Shown here piece after piece: positions 52,948-63,143 of a stretch of 64,000 nucleotides of DNA; position 1 is the first letter of the stretch; every line of letters starts with the position of its first letter. The translations under genes and the position numbers were made by a program. Origin of the DNA: an uncultured Verrucomicrobiota bacterium. Its GTDB lineage: Bacteria > Verrucomicrobiota > Kiritimatiellia > SS1-B-03-39 > UBA6053. The DNA is taken from the NCBI GenBank assembly GCA_937127435.1, contig CAKZLZ010000060.1, positions 1-64,000 of the forward strand. Reading direction: 5' to 3'. Under the pieces are notes generated by a model. That model was not told the origin of the DNA. It did not search any database and worked only from the letters and a program-made list of their open reading frames with translations.

Positions 52948-53597
52948 TCCCCTTTCATGCTGGAGATAAAGGCATCCGCTTCGGCGATGGATTTTTCCAT
53001 TTCAGCAATCAGAGAATTTACATCGGTTTGAATTTTCGCGGCTTCGCCCTGAATGCCGGCAATTGCCTGACTGTTCAGGTTGTGTTTTAAGTAAAGAACC
53101 TGGTCACCAAAGGTGCGCAATACCGGGTCCATGGAAGAGGCGGCAGAGCGCATGCTGGTGATTAATTTGTGGTACTGGGCCTGGGTTTCTTTCAGTTGAC
53201 GTTCACTGTCTTTCTTGAATTCAGGGTTTGAGTACTGTTTCAGTTCATCTTTCCACTCTTTAAACAGGCGGTTGGCCACGTCATCGATGGAGGCAATGCG
53301 GTCGTTCACTTCTTTGGCCTGTTTCTTGCATTTGTCGTATTCTTTAGAAAGCTTGTTGTATTGCTTTTCAAGATTGCCGCCGTCGAAATTTACCACGGCG
53401 GAAAACTCTTCCAGGGCTGAGGTCATTTGATCTTTGGCGTCTTCCTGGGCATCGCGCCCGCCTTCCACCCGGTCCACCAGAATATCACGTTTTTCAAAAC
53501 CGAGTTTTTCCATGCCGCCGTAATAAGCGGATTTGCAACCGACCAAGCTGATAAGGGCGAGAGAAAGGACCAAGAGTTTGTATTTCGTGTTTTTCAT
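52944..53597 (-). CDS. DUF2959 family lipoprotein
   Basis: 217 residues on the minus strand from ATG at 53597. The lipobox SLVGC gives a lipidated Cys near residue 21. The mature part is mostly helical coiled coil (KQYNKLSKEYDKCKKQAKEV, ~85-105; IAEMEKSIAEADAFISSM at the end), as expected for DUF2959. The function is unknown. It is probably an outer membrane-attached periplasmic protein. Confidence 0.85.
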   Translation of the reverse strand: MKNTKYKLLVLSLALISLVGCKSAYYGGMEKLGFEKRDILVDRVEGGRDAQEDAKDQMTSALEEFSAVVNFDGGNLEKQYNKLSKEYDKCKKQAKEVNDRIASIDDVANRLFKEWKDELKQYSNPEFKKDSERQLKETQAQYHKLITSMRSAASSMDPVLRTFGDQVLYLKHNLNSQAIAGIQGEAAKIQTDVNSLIAEMEKSIAEADAFISSMKGE

Positions 53598-53819
53598 ATA
53601 AAAGGGTTCCAAGTGGGAGTTAAGAACCTATTTTCATACTAAACCACGGAATTGCAAGTCGAGGCTTTGTTGATTGAATTTCGATTCTCTTTGCCGGAGA
53701 GGGCCACCATGGGGGTAAAGGGGCTCTGATGCAGGGAGGGGAGCTGCCTTCTATAAAACAAGCTTGAAAACCCTCGCCTCCTTCTTGACCTTGGGACGCA
53801 TTCGGGGTAGCTAACCCGC

Positions 53820-54128
53820 ATGAACGAACGTACCCCGGATCTGGACCATGTGGACGTCACTTATGTGGCGAATCTTGCGCGTATTGAACTCTCTGCGGAG
53901 GAAACGGAAAAGTTCCAGAAGGAACTGGATACCGTGGTCGCGTATATCCATCAACTGAATGAATTGGATTTGGAGGGGATTGAGCCCATGTCCCATCCGC
54001 AACCCAGAGAAAATGTATTGCGTGAAGACATTCCGGTGGAAGGTCCGGATCCTGAATTGTTGTTGAACAATGCCCCGGCGCGGGTGCAGGATTTGATTCG
54101 GGTCCCACAGATGATGGAGGATGCGTAA
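53820..54128 (+). CDS. gatC: Asp-tRNA(Asn)/Glu-tRNA(Gln) amidotransferase subunit C
   Basis: 102 residues, typical for GatC, with VDVTYVANLARIELSAEET and a C-terminal NAPARVQDLIRVPQ segment. It wraps GatA and stabilises the GatCAB complex, which converts Glu-tRNA(Gln) and/or Asp-tRNA(Asn). The stop overlaps the gatA start (TAATG). Confidence 0.93.
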   Translation: MNERTPDLDHVDVTYVANLARIELSAEETEKFQKELDTVVAYIHQLNELDLEGIEPMSHPQPRENVLREDIPVEGPDPELLLNNAPARVQDLIRVPQMMEDA

Positions 54129-55636
54129 TGGATAGCGGATCGAAGAACTCTTTGGCGCATAAAAATATTCGTGAGTTGCAGGCCATGATGGAAAATGGGG
54201 AGTGCACCTCGCGGGAGATTGTGGAAGCGGTGGCCGCCCAAATTGAAGCGGTGGATGGTGGAATCAATGCTTATTTGGAAGTGAACAAAGAAACGGCACT
54301 GGTGGATGCGGACGCGGCGGATGCCCGTCGGGCGGCCGGCGAAACCGGTCCGCTGTTGGGAATTCCGGTGGCAATTAAAGATTTATTGAATGTGAAAGGG
54401 CAGTCCTGCCGTTGCGCCTCCAAAATTTTGGAAGGTTTCACCTCTCCTTATGACGCCACTTCGGTGGCGAAACTCCGCGAAGCGGGTGCGATTCCTTTTG
54501 GCCGGGTGAATATGGATGAATTTGCCATGGGCGCCTCCACCGAGCATTCTGCCTACGGGGTGACCCGGAATCCCTGGAACCTGGATCATGTGTCCGGCGG
54601 ATCCAGCGGCGGTTCGGCCGCGGCCGTGGCGGCCAACACTGCGATTGTTTCTTTGGGATCCGACACCGGTGGTTCGGTGCGCCAGCCCGCTTCTTTTTGC
54701 GGTTGTGTCGGGTTAAAGCCCAGTTATGGACGGGTCAGCCGATATGGATTAACCGCTTTTGCCAGCTCTTTGGATCAGGTAGGGGTTTTATCTAAATCCG
54801 TGGCGGATGCGGCGGATACTTTATCAGTGATTGCCGGCCACGACCCCCGCGACAGCACCAGTGATCCGGTGGCGGTACCTGATTACGCGGCGGCTCTGGG
54901 TGAAGACCTGAGCGGAATGAAAATCGGGGTGGCGGAAGAATTTTTCGGGGAAGGCGTCGATCCGGAAGTGGCCGCATCGGTACGGGCGTCGATTGATCAG
55001 TGCGTGGCGCTGGGTGCCGAAGTGGTGCCGGTCAGTTTCCCCCATCTGAAGTATGCGGTCAGCATCTATTATATTTTAGCGCCGGCGGAAGCCTCTGCCA
55101 ACCTCTCACGCTTCGATGGCATCCGTTACGGCAACCGGGTGGAAGCCGAGGATCCGGTGAGTCTGATGTGTAAAACCCGGGATGCGCATTTCGGGGACGA
55201 AGTCAAACGCCGCATTCTGCTGGGAACCTACGTGCTGAGTTCCGGTTATTATGATGCCTATTATGTAAAAGCCCTCAAAGCCCGGGCCTTGATTAAGCAG
55301 GACTTTGATAAAGTCTTTGAGCTTTGCGATGTGTTGATGTCACCCGTGGCACCCACCACGGCTTATCCCGTTGGGGCAGGTGCCCAGGATCCCATGGCCA
55401 TGTATTTGGGTGATATTTGCACCATTCCCAGTAACCTTTCCGGAGGTTGCGGACTTTCCGTTCCCTGTGGCATGAGTGAAGCCGGACTTCCCATCGGATT
55501 ACAGATCCTCGGCCCTGCCTTTGCGGAAGAGCGGATTCTCCGAGCCGGACATGCCTATGAAATGGCCCGGGGTGCGCTTCCCAAACTCCCCGCGCCAAAC
55601 TCTGATTCCAAATCTTTACTTTCCGATCAGCTATAA
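54128..55636 (+). CDS. gatA: Asp-tRNA(Asn)/Glu-tRNA(Gln) amidotransferase subunit A
   Basis: 502 residues with the amidase signature: catalytic Lys in PVAIKDL (~83), the cis-Ser and nucleophile Ser in VSGGSSGGSAAAVAA and SLGSDTGGSVRQPA (~160-185). It releases ammonia from glutamine. The stop overlaps the gatB start (TAATG), so the three genes form one translational unit. Confidence 0.95.
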   Translation: MDSGSKNSLAHKNIRELQAMMENGECTSREIVEAVAAQIEAVDGGINAYLEVNKETALVDADAADARRAAGETGPLLGIPVAIKDLLNVKGQSCRCASKILEGFTSPYDATSVAKLREAGAIPFGRVNMDEFAMGASTEHSAYGVTRNPWNLDHVSGGSSGGSAAAVAANTAIVSLGSDTGGSVRQPASFCGCVGLKPSYGRVSRYGLTAFASSLDQVGVLSKSVADAADTLSVIAGHDPRDSTSDPVAVPDYAAALGEDLSGMKIGVAEEFFGEGVDPEVAASVRASIDQCVALGAEVVPVSFPHLKYAVSIYYILAPAEASANLSRFDGIRYGNRVEAEDPVSLMCKTRDAHFGDEVKRRILLGTYVLSSGYYDAYYVKALKARALIKQDFDKVFELCDVLMSPVAPTTAYPVGAGAQDPMAMYLGDICTIPSNLSGGCGLSVPCGMSEAGLPIGLQILGPAFAEERILRAGHAYEMARGALPKLPAPNSDSKSLLSDQL

Positions 55637-57060
55637 TGAAATACCTTCCTACCATCGGACTTGAAACGCACGTTCAACTCAATACCCGCACCAAAATTTG
55701 GTGTGGATGCAAAGTGGATTCGGCCTCGGAACCCAATACCAATGTTTGTCCGGTGTGCATGGGCTATCCGGGATCTTTGCCGGTGTTGAATGCGGAGGCG
55801 GTGCGCAAAACCGTTCAAACGGGATTGTTACTTGGATGCAAAATCGGGTTGCGGAGCAAGCATGACCGCAAAAGCTATTTTTATCCGGATATGCCCAAGA
55901 ATTATCAGATCACCCAGTACGATGAACCCCTTTGTTTGGGTGGATCTCTGGATATTGACGTGAACGGCGTAAAGAAAACGGTTCATATTAACCGGATTCA
56001 TTTGGAAGAGGATGTGGGCAAGTCCACGCATTTACGCGGTTCCAGTGGTGTGGATTATAACCGGGCGGGAACACCGTTGATGGAAATTGTGACGGAAGCG
56101 GATATGCACAGTGAAGATGAAGCTTTCGCTTATTTGACCGCCCTGAAGCGCATTTTACAGTACGGTGGCGTCAGTCACTGCAATTTGGAGCAGGGGAATA
56201 TTCGCTGTGATGTGAATATATCGGTGGCGGAAGAGGGCAGTGACACGCTGGGGACCAAAGCTGAGATTAAAAACATGAACACCTTCCGCGGAGTTCATCG
56301 GGCGGCGGCTTATGAAATTAAGCGTCAGATTCGTGCGGTGGAAACGGGCACGCCTTTGGTGCAGGAAACCCGGCGTTGGGAAGATGACCAGGGTATGACC
56401 ACGTCGATGCGCAGCAAAGAAGATGCGCATGATTACCGGTATTTCCCCGATCCCGACTTAGCGGTGATCCGGTTGACGGAAGCCCAGGTGGAAGCCTGGC
56501 GGGCGGATTTGCCGGAGTTGCCGGAAGCCAAGCGTTTGCGTTTCGTGGAAGCGCTCGGACTGCCCGAATATGATGCCGGCGTATTGGTGGCGGATGTGGA
56601 AGTGGCGAATTATTTTGAAGCGGTTTGTGCGGCGGCAAATGGCAATGCCAAATCGGCCAGTAACTGGGTGATGACCGAAGTCATGCGGGTGCTTTCCGAA
56701 AGCGGAATTGATGCCTCAGAGTTAAATGTGTCCGCCGATGCGCTGGGAAAACTCATTTTATTGGTCGATAAAAAAGTTCTGAACAATTCCAAGGCCAAAG
56801 AAGTATTTGCGGTGCTCTTGGAGGAGGGGGGCGACCCGGATACCATTGTAAAAGACAAAGGATGGGCCCAGGTCAGTGACAGCTCCGCGTTGGAAGGCTT
56901 TGTGGACCAAGTGATTGAGGAAAATCCTTCGGTGGTGGAGGACTATCGCGGAGGCAAGGGCGCGGCCCTGCAATTTCTTATGGGACAGGTTATGCGTCTC
57001 AGTAAAGGCAAGGCCAACCCGAAAATGGTTCTGGAACTGCTCAAAGAAAGACTTGCCTAA
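55636..57060 (+). CDS. gatB: Asp-tRNA(Asn)/Glu-tRNA(Gln) amidotransferase subunit B
   Basis: 474 residues. The N-terminal domain has TIGLETHVQLNT and a Zn site of four cysteines (CGC and CPVC), with FYPDMPKNYQITQYD a little later. The C-terminal YqeY-like tail domain (~330-470) recognises the tRNA. It is the kinase and transferase subunit of GatCAB. Nothing suggests divergence from normal. Confidence 0.95.
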   Translation: MKYLPTIGLETHVQLNTRTKIWCGCKVDSASEPNTNVCPVCMGYPGSLPVLNAEAVRKTVQTGLLLGCKIGLRSKHDRKSYFYPDMPKNYQITQYDEPLCLGGSLDIDVNGVKKTVHINRIHLEEDVGKSTHLRGSSGVDYNRAGTPLMEIVTEADMHSEDEAFAYLTALKRILQYGGVSHCNLEQGNIRCDVNISVAEEGSDTLGTKAEIKNMNTFRGVHRAAAYEIKRQIRAVETGTPLVQETRRWEDDQGMTTSMRSKEDAHDYRYFPDPDLAVIRLTEAQVEAWRADLPELPEAKRLRFVEALGLPEYDAGVLVADVEVANYFEAVCAAANGNAKSASNWVMTEVMRVLSESGIDASELNVSADALGKLILLVDKKVLNNSKAKEVFAVLLEEGGDPDTIVKDKGWAQVSDSSALEGFVDQVIEENPSVVEDYRGGKGAALQFLMGQVMRLSKGKANPKMVLELLKERLA

Positions 57061-57122
57061 GCCCTCACGGATGTTTTAGTTTTGGCCATGCGTTTTATTT
57101 TCTATCTACCCAAGGATGAGTT

Positions 57123-58838
57123 TTGACACCTAAGGACGAATACACACTCGAAACCCTCCGTTCCGCCGGACTGATTGATGATGCGATCGCTGAAAAAGCT
57201 GCGTATCTGGCTGACGAAAAAGGAATGGATGTTACTGAAGTTCTTGAAGAATCGGGAATGATCACCGGGGAGGAAATTACCCGGGCGATTGCTGAACACT
57301 ACGGAATGGAAATGGTTTCATTACGGGACATGGACATCGATCAGGAAGTGGTGGACGCCATGCCTGCGGAAATTGCCCAGCGGTACGGCGTCATTCCGGT
57401 GTATAAACGGGGGAATGAATTAACGGTGGCCATCTCGGATCCCCAGGACATGGACACGCTCGACAGCCTTCGTTACACTCTTCCTTATGACGTGGTGCCG
57501 ATTGTCGCTTCGGAACGTGAGATTAAATCCTCCATCAATTTATTTTATTCCGGGGGGATGACCCGCGCCGGTTCCGCATTGCAGGAACTCACCGAAGCGA
57601 CGATTTCCGGGATTGCGGCGGACGATACCGAAGCCTTGTTCGGGGATGCCGAAGAAGCCACAGAAGAAGATGCGCCGATCATCAAATTGGTCAGTTTGAT
57701 TATTATTGAAGCTTTCCGCAAACGGGCGTCGGATATTCATGTAGAACCCATGGAAAAAAAACTTCGGGTGCGCTACCGTATTGACGGGGTGTTGCAGGAA
57801 GTGGAAAGTCCGCCTAAACGTCTTCAATCCGCGATTTTGCAGCGTATTAAGATTATGGCCAACATGAAAATCGCTGAAAAGCGGGTGTGTCAGGACGGCC
57901 GTATTCAGATCAGTGTAATGGGACGGGAACTTGATTTGCGTGTGTCCGTGGTGCCTACCAACCATGGTGAATCCGTGGTTATGCGTATTTTGGATAAAGA
58001 AAGTCTGCGTCTCGGTTTGCCTGAGTTGGGATTCTTTACCGATGACCAGCAAACCTTCAGAAGTCTGATTCAGTTGGCGGACGGGATTGTGTTGGTTACC
58101 GGGCCTACCGGTTCCGGTAAAACCACGACCCTGTATTCCTGTTTGAATGAAATCAACACCTCCGACCGCAAAATCATTACTGTGGAAGATCCGGTGGAAT
58201 ATCAGTTGAGTGGTATTAACCAAGTGCATGTGCGTGCGGACATTGGTCTGACTTTTGCGGCGGCGCTGCGCTCCATTTTACGTCAGGCGCCGAACATTGT
58301 GATGATCGGTGAGATTCGAGATATGGAAACGGCGGAAATTGCGGTAAATGCCTCGCTGACCGGACATTTGGTGTTCAGTACCCTCCACACCAACGATGCG
58401 CCGAGTGCGGTGACCCGTTTGATAGATATCGGCGTAAAACCCTTCCTGGTGGCTTCATCGCTGCGCGGCATTATGGCCCAGCGGTTGGTGCGTAAAATTT
58501 GCAGCAAATGTGCAGAAACCTATAAACCCACCGATCGTGAATTGCGATCACTGGGCGCTTTGGCCGGACAGGTGGAGGATGTGGAGCTTACCCGGGGCGC
58601 GGGATGTCAAAGTTGTGCCTACACGGGTTATGCAGGCCGGATTGGTATTTTTGAGATCTTTCTGATTACTGAAGAAGTGCAGCATTTGATTTACGAGCAA
58701 GTGAACTCCAGTGAGTTGCGGAATAAAGCCCGTGAGTTGGGGATGCGTACCCTCCGGGAAGATGGATTGCGTAAAGTGATTGCAGGCCAAACGACCCTGG
58801 CCGAAGTTTTCCGGGCCACTTTAGGAGATGTAGACTAA
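57123..58838 (+). CDS. pilB: GspE/PilB-type assembly ATPase
   Basis: 571 residues starting with TTG at 57123 (AAGGATGAG gives the ribosome site). An N-terminal MshEN-like domain (~1-150) is followed by the ATPase: Walker [10 protein letters not shown] (327-335), the Asp box [19 protein letters not shown] and [11 protein letters not shown]. Two CxxC pairs (CSKC, CQSC) form the metal site. The usual RQDPD before the Walker B strand is RQAPN. The gene shares its stop with the pilT start (TAATG). Confidence 0.88.
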   Translation: MTPKDEYTLETLRSAGLIDDAIAEKAAYLADEKGMDVTEVLEESGMITGEEITRAIAEHYGMEMVSLRDMDIDQEVVDAMPAEIAQRYGVIPVYKRGNELTVAISDPQDMDTLDSLRYTLPYDVVPIVASEREIKSSINLFYSGGMTRAGSALQELTEATISGIAADDTEALFGDAEEATEEDAPIIKLVSLIIIEAFRKRASDIHVEPMEKKLRVRYRIDGVLQEVESPPKRLQSAILQRIKIMANMKIAEKRVCQDGRIQISVMGRELDLRVSVVPTNHGESVVMRILDKESLRLGLPELGFFTDDQQTFRSLIQLADGIVLVTGPTGSGKTTTLYSCLNEINTSDRKIITVEDPVEYQLSGINQVHVRADIGLTFAAALRSILRQAPNIVMIGEIRDMETAEIAVNASLTGHLVFSTLHTNDAPSAVTRLIDIGVKPFLVASSLRGIMAQRLVRKICSKCAETYKPTDRELRSLGALAGQVEDVELTRGAGCQSCAYTGYAGRIGIFEIFLITEEVQHLIYEQVNSSELRNKARELGMRTLREDGLRKVIAGQTTLAEVFRATLGDVD

Positions 58839-59920
58839 TGACGACACCCGCTGGCGAAATTACTATGGAAGACCTCCTCACCATTGTGGTGCAGGAAGGG
58901 GCCTCTGATTTACATATTGAAGTTGGAAGCCCCCCGGTTTTACGGATTCATGGGCACTTAAATCCTCTGGAAACCGAGGAGTTGAGACCTGAAGATACGG
59001 ATCGATTGATGCGTGCGGTCACTTCAGAGGATTATGTGCGTCAATTAAGTGAAACCGGAGGCGCGGATTTTGGATTTGGATTCCAGGATTTGGCCCGGTT
59101 CCGGGTAAGTATTTTTAAACAGAAGGGCAGTGTGGGCATGGTGCTCCGGCAGATTCCCAATGACCTGCTTACGCTGGAACAAATCGGATTGCCTCCGCAG
59201 ATCAAAGAATTGTTGTACAAACCGAAAGGTTTGGTTTTGGTGACGGGTCCTACCGGTTCCGGTAAATCCACGACCCTCGCCAGTATGATCAATGTGATCA
59301 ATGAGGATCGTGACTGTCACATTATCACGGTGGAAGATCCCATCGAGTTTTATCATGAACATAAACAAAGCTTGGTGATTCAGCGCGAACTCGGCGTGGA
59401 TGTGGGTTCTTTCAGTAAAGCCCTGATTGCTTCTTTGCGTCAGGATCCGGATGTGATTCTGGTGGGGGAAATGCGGGATTTGGAAACCATGGAAGCTGCG
59501 ATTTCCGCGGCGGAAACCGGTCACCTGGTTTTTGCCACCTTGCATACCACGGGTGCCGCCCGTACGGTAGACCGGATTGTGGATGCTTTCCCGACCAATC
59601 AACAGGAACAGATTCGCACCCAGTTGTCCTCCACCCTGGAAGCCGTGATTTCACAGGTGCTCTTGCCCCGGACAGATAAAGAAGGGCGGGTGGCGGCCTT
59701 TGAAATCATGATGACCACCCCCGGTATCCAGGCCCTGATTCGCGATAACAAAACCTTCCGGATTACGTCGGACATTCAGACCGGTGCCCGCAAGGGAATG
59801 GTGACGCTGGACACATCCCTGCTTACGCTTTACCGTCAAGGGATCATCAGCTTTGAAAATATGTTGTTAAAGGCAAATGATCCGGAATCTCTTGCCCAAA
59901 AAGTCCACTCCGGAAACTAA
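58838..59920 (+). CDS. pilT: Type IV pilus retraction ATPase PilT
   Basis: 360 residues, normal length. Walker [10 protein letters not shown] (137-145), [28 protein letters not shown] and [20 protein letters not shown] are standard. It powers pilus depolymerisation and twitching. It lies between two pilB-like genes, and a second pilT-like gene stands alone at 19129. Confidence 0.93.
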   Translation: MTTPAGEITMEDLLTIVVQEGASDLHIEVGSPPVLRIHGHLNPLETEELRPEDTDRLMRAVTSEDYVRQLSETGGADFGFGFQDLARFRVSIFKQKGSVGMVLRQIPNDLLTLEQIGLPPQIKELLYKPKGLVLVTGPTGSGKSTTLASMINVINEDRDCHIITVEDPIEFYHEHKQSLVIQRELGVDVGSFSKALIASLRQDPDVILVGEMRDLETMEAAISAAETGHLVFATLHTTGAARTVDRIVDAFPTNQQEQIRTQLSSTLEAVISQVLLPRTDKEGRVAAFEIMMTTPGIQALIRDNKTFRITSDIQTGARKGMVTLDTSLLTLYRQGIISFENMLLKANDPESLAQKVHSGN

Positions 59921-59937
59921 TTCCCCCTAAAACGCTT

Positions 59938-61650
59938 ATGTCTGAACTTACTCATATTGACCAACTACTCGACCACCTTCTGCAACACGATTATATCAGT
60001 GCGGCGCAGTCGAACGATGTCCTGGACGAACACAATCGAACCGGACGTGCGGTGCGGCAAATCATTTTGGACATGGAAATCATGTCCGAAGATGACCTGC
60101 TTGAACAAATGGCATTACTCATGGGTGTACGGGTCCTGGATTTAGGCAGGCATAATCTGAATATGGATCTGGCCCGGAAGTTGCCCTCATCTGTTGCCCG
60201 GATGTATAACTTGGTTCCGGTCAATATGGATGCTGTTTCCATTGAGTTGGCGACATGCGATTTTGTACCGCCGGAAGTGGTGGATGAACTTCGTTTCGTT
60301 TTGGCCATGGATGTTGAATTCGTGGTCTCCCGCGAGCGGGATATCAAAGATCATCTGGTGCAGTTCTATGCAGAAGATTCAGATGATTCGGTAGGGCACA
60401 TGTTGAGTGAGCTGGAAAGCGAATTGGAAGATGCGGGAGAATACGGGGCAGGGACCACCAACTTGACCGAAGAAGATCTCTCCAGTTCTGCCAATGCGGC
60501 TCCGGTGATCCGGTATGTGAATTTGGTTTTATATCAGGCGGTACAGGACCGGGCATCGGATATTCACTTTGAGCCTTTTGAACATGAATTTAAAATCCGT
60601 TACCGGGTGGATGGTGCGCTGTATGAAATGGCGCCGCCGCCCAAGCATTTGGCATTGCCGGTGATCTCCCGTATTAAAGTCATGTCCGGATTGGATATCT
60701 CTGAACGCCGTTTGCCGCAGGATGGACGGATTCAGTTGAATATTGCCGGCCGCCCGGTGGATTTCCGGGTATCCACGCTTCCCACCCAATTTGGTGAGTC
60801 CGTGGTACTCCGTGTATTGGACCAGAGTGCGGTAGGTCTGGAATTGGAACGTTTGGGCATGCCGGACGATGTGTATAATAATTTCAGTGAAGACATCATG
60901 ATGCCCAACGGGATTATTCTGGTGACGGGGCCGACCGGTTCCGGAAAAACCACGACCTTGTATGCGGCTTTGGGACGCCGGAACGAAGTGGGGGTGAAGA
61001 TTCTCACCGCGGAGGAACCGGTGGAGTACGACATCGACGGGATTGTGCAGATCAATGCCAATCACCGGATTAATCTTACCTTTGGTAGTATTCTCCGTGC
61101 ATTCCTCCGTCAGGATCCGGATGTGATTTTGGTGGGGGAAATCCGGGATTTGGAAACCGCGCAGATTGCGATTCAAGCTTCACTCACCGGTCACTTGGTT
61201 TTCAGTACCCTGCATACCAATGACTCTTCCGGAGCCGTTACCCGAATGGTGGATATGGGATTGGAACCCTTCCTTATTGCATCCACCCTGCAGTCTGTAA
61301 TGGGAACCCGTTTGGTAAGAACAATTTGTAAAGAATGCCGCACACCTTATGCGCCGGATGACCTCCAAATAAAATCCTTGGGCTTAACCCGGGATGTTAT
61401 CGGAAGCAATGAGTTTTATTATGGGGCCGGATGTGAAAATTGTCACGATACGGGCTATCATGGCCGGCGTGGCATCTATGAATATTTGAAGGTGACAGAC
61501 CCGATTCGGACCATGATTACTGAACGACGTCCTACCGTTGTGCTTCGCGACCGTGCGCGTGAATTGGGAATGCGCACCTTGCGGGAGGATGGAATCCGGT
61601 GTATTCTGGATGGATTCACCACCATTGAAGAAATTGTAAAATACACTTAA
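59938..61650 (+). CDS. GspE/PilB-type assembly ATPase (second copy)
   Basis: 570 residues, paralog of the 57123 protein. It has the N-terminal MshEN-like domain, the Walker [10 protein letters not shown] (331-339), [20 protein letters not shown] with the normal DPD, and the metal site CKEC and CENCH. It probably drives pilus extension or a type II-like secretion pseudopilus. Which of the two is the pilus motor cannot be decided. Confidence 0.88.
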   Translation: MSELTHIDQLLDHLLQHDYISAAQSNDVLDEHNRTGRAVRQIILDMEIMSEDDLLEQMALLMGVRVLDLGRHNLNMDLARKLPSSVARMYNLVPVNMDAVSIELATCDFVPPEVVDELRFVLAMDVEFVVSRERDIKDHLVQFYAEDSDDSVGHMLSELESELEDAGEYGAGTTNLTEEDLSSSANAAPVIRYVNLVLYQAVQDRASDIHFEPFEHEFKIRYRVDGALYEMAPPPKHLALPVISRIKVMSGLDISERRLPQDGRIQLNIAGRPVDFRVSTLPTQFGESVVLRVLDQSAVGLELERLGMPDDVYNNFSEDIMMPNGIILVTGPTGSGKTTTLYAALGRRNEVGVKILTAEEPVEYDIDGIVQINANHRINLTFGSILRAFLRQDPDVILVGEIRDLETAQIAIQASLTGHLVFSTLHTNDSSGAVTRMVDMGLEPFLIASTLQSVMGTRLVRTICKECRTPYAPDDLQIKSLGLTRDVIGSNEFYYGAGCENCHDTGYHGRRGIYEYLKVTDPIRTMITERRPTVVLRDRARELGMRTLREDGIRCILDGFTTIEEIVKYT

Positions 61651-61730
61651 TCCCCAATCAATTACCTTGAATAAGCACTGGGTTATCCAGTAAGGTCGGA
61701 GAATAATGATCACGTTAAGGAAACCTGCAT

Positions 61731-63023
61731 ATGCCAAAATATAAATTTGTTGCTGTAGACCAGAAAGGCAAAGAATACACCGGAAATCTGGAGGCGGCCG
61801 ACGAGTCGGGTGCAGAAGCAAAGCTGAGAGAAAAAGGTTTGTTTCCTACTTCCGTAACTCCTGCGGGTGGCGGATCCAAGGCCGCATCCGGTAAAGGAAA
61901 AGGGAAAGGCAGTAAAAAGCCTGCTGGGTCCAATGCAAATTTGCAAAAAGAAATTCAAATGCCTTCTTTTATGCAAAAAGTTTCTCCGAAGCAATTGATG
62001 GCATTTACCCGCCAGTTGGCCACCTTGGTGAATGCGGGATTGCCTTTGGTGAGGGGCTTGCAGGTATTGGGACGTCAGGAAAAAAATCCTTTGCTGAAAA
62101 AATCCCTGCGTGAAATGTCAGACTCGATTGAAGGCGGTAGTAACTTTGCCGAAGCTTTGGTGCAACATCCCAAGATTTTTGACAAATTATATGTCAACAT
62201 GGTGAAAGCCGGTGAAGTAGGGGGGGTACTCGATAAAGTACTGCTCAGCCTGGCTGAGTTTATGGAGAAGGTTCAGAAGATTAAGAACAAGGTCAAGGGG
62301 GCGATGATTTACCCGATCGTGGTTTTGTCTCTCACGATGTTGATTCTCGCATTTTTGATGATTGTCATTATTCCGAAATTCCAAAAGATTTTCGAAGATA
62401 TTATGCAGGGGAAACCCTTGCCCTGGTTAACCCGGCAAGTGGTTATTTTCTCCGAAAACTTTGTGGTGATTGGCCCCATTATCGTGGTGGTGGTGATCCT
62501 GTTGAGTATCGCACTCAAATTTGCCAAAAAAACCCAGAAAGGGGCTTATGTCATTGATTGGGTCAAACTGCGTATGCCGTTGTTTGGATCGTTGTTTATG
62601 AAAAGTGCCATTGGCCGCTTTAGCCGTACCCTGGGTGAGCTGATGGACTCCGGAGTACCGGTATTGCAAGCGTTGACCATTGTGGGGGAAACCTCCGGTA
62701 ATGCCGTGGTGGAAAGCGCGATTCATGAAGTGCATGATGCCGTAAAGGAAGGTGAAAACATCGCGCCCACTTTGGATTCCACCAATATTTTCCCCCCCAT
62801 GGTGATTTCCATGGTGGAAGTAGGGGAAGAAACCGGTGAGCTGCCCCAGATGCTTAAGCGGATTGCGGACAATTTTGACGATGAAGTTGATAATGCGGTG
62901 GCAGGCTTGACGTCAGTAATTGAACCTTTGCTGATTGTTTTCCTGGCGGTGATTGTAGGTGCAATTGTGATTGCGCTCTTCTTGCCGCTTATCGGAATTA
63001 TCGAAGGACTGAATACCCAGTAA
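61731..63023 (+). CDS. pilC: Inner membrane platform protein PilC/GspF
   Basis: 430 residues. After the N-terminal domain (YKFVAVDQKGKEYTGNLEA) and a Gly/Lys-rich linker (~45-62) come two T2SSF repeats (~80-200 and ~290-400) with FTRQLATLVNAGLPLVRGL and FSRTLGELMDSGVPVLQAL, and three transmembrane helices. It is the membrane base on which the ATPases act. A terminator follows. Confidence 0.92.
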   Translation: MPKYKFVAVDQKGKEYTGNLEAADESGAEAKLREKGLFPTSVTPAGGGSKAASGKGKGKGSKKPAGSNANLQKEIQMPSFMQKVSPKQLMAFTRQLATLVNAGLPLVRGLQVLGRQEKNPLLKKSLREMSDSIEGGSNFAEALVQHPKIFDKLYVNMVKAGEVGGVLDKVLLSLAEFMEKVQKIKNKVKGAMIYPIVVLSLTMLILAFLMIVIIPKFQKIFEDIMQGKPLPWLTRQVVIFSENFVVIGPIIVVVVILLSIALKFAKKTQKGAYVIDWVKLRMPLFGSLFMKSAIGRFSRTLGELMDSGVPVLQALTIVGETSGNAVVESAIHEVHDAVKEGENIAPTLDSTNIFPPMVISMVEVGEETGELPQMLKRIADNFDDEVDNAVAGLTSVIEPLLIVFLAVIVGAIVIALFLPLIGIIEGLNTQ

Positions 63024-63048
63024 TCATGGGGATCAGCCTGAAACCGCA

Positions 63049-63082
63049 GACCCGTCAGTTGCCTGGCGGGTTTGTTGTTTTC
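63049..63082 (+). terminator. Intrinsic terminator after pilC
   Basis: ACCCGTCAG and CTGGCGGGT pair with one G-U across a TTGC loop, followed by TTTGTTGTTTT. It fits the end of the pilB-pilT-pilB-pilC transcript. Confidence 0.8.
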
Positions 63083-63143
63083 TGAGTCGGGCTCCGCTGC
63101 CTTTGCCTTGCCCCCGGATAGGAATTTCGTTTAGGGATAGAGT

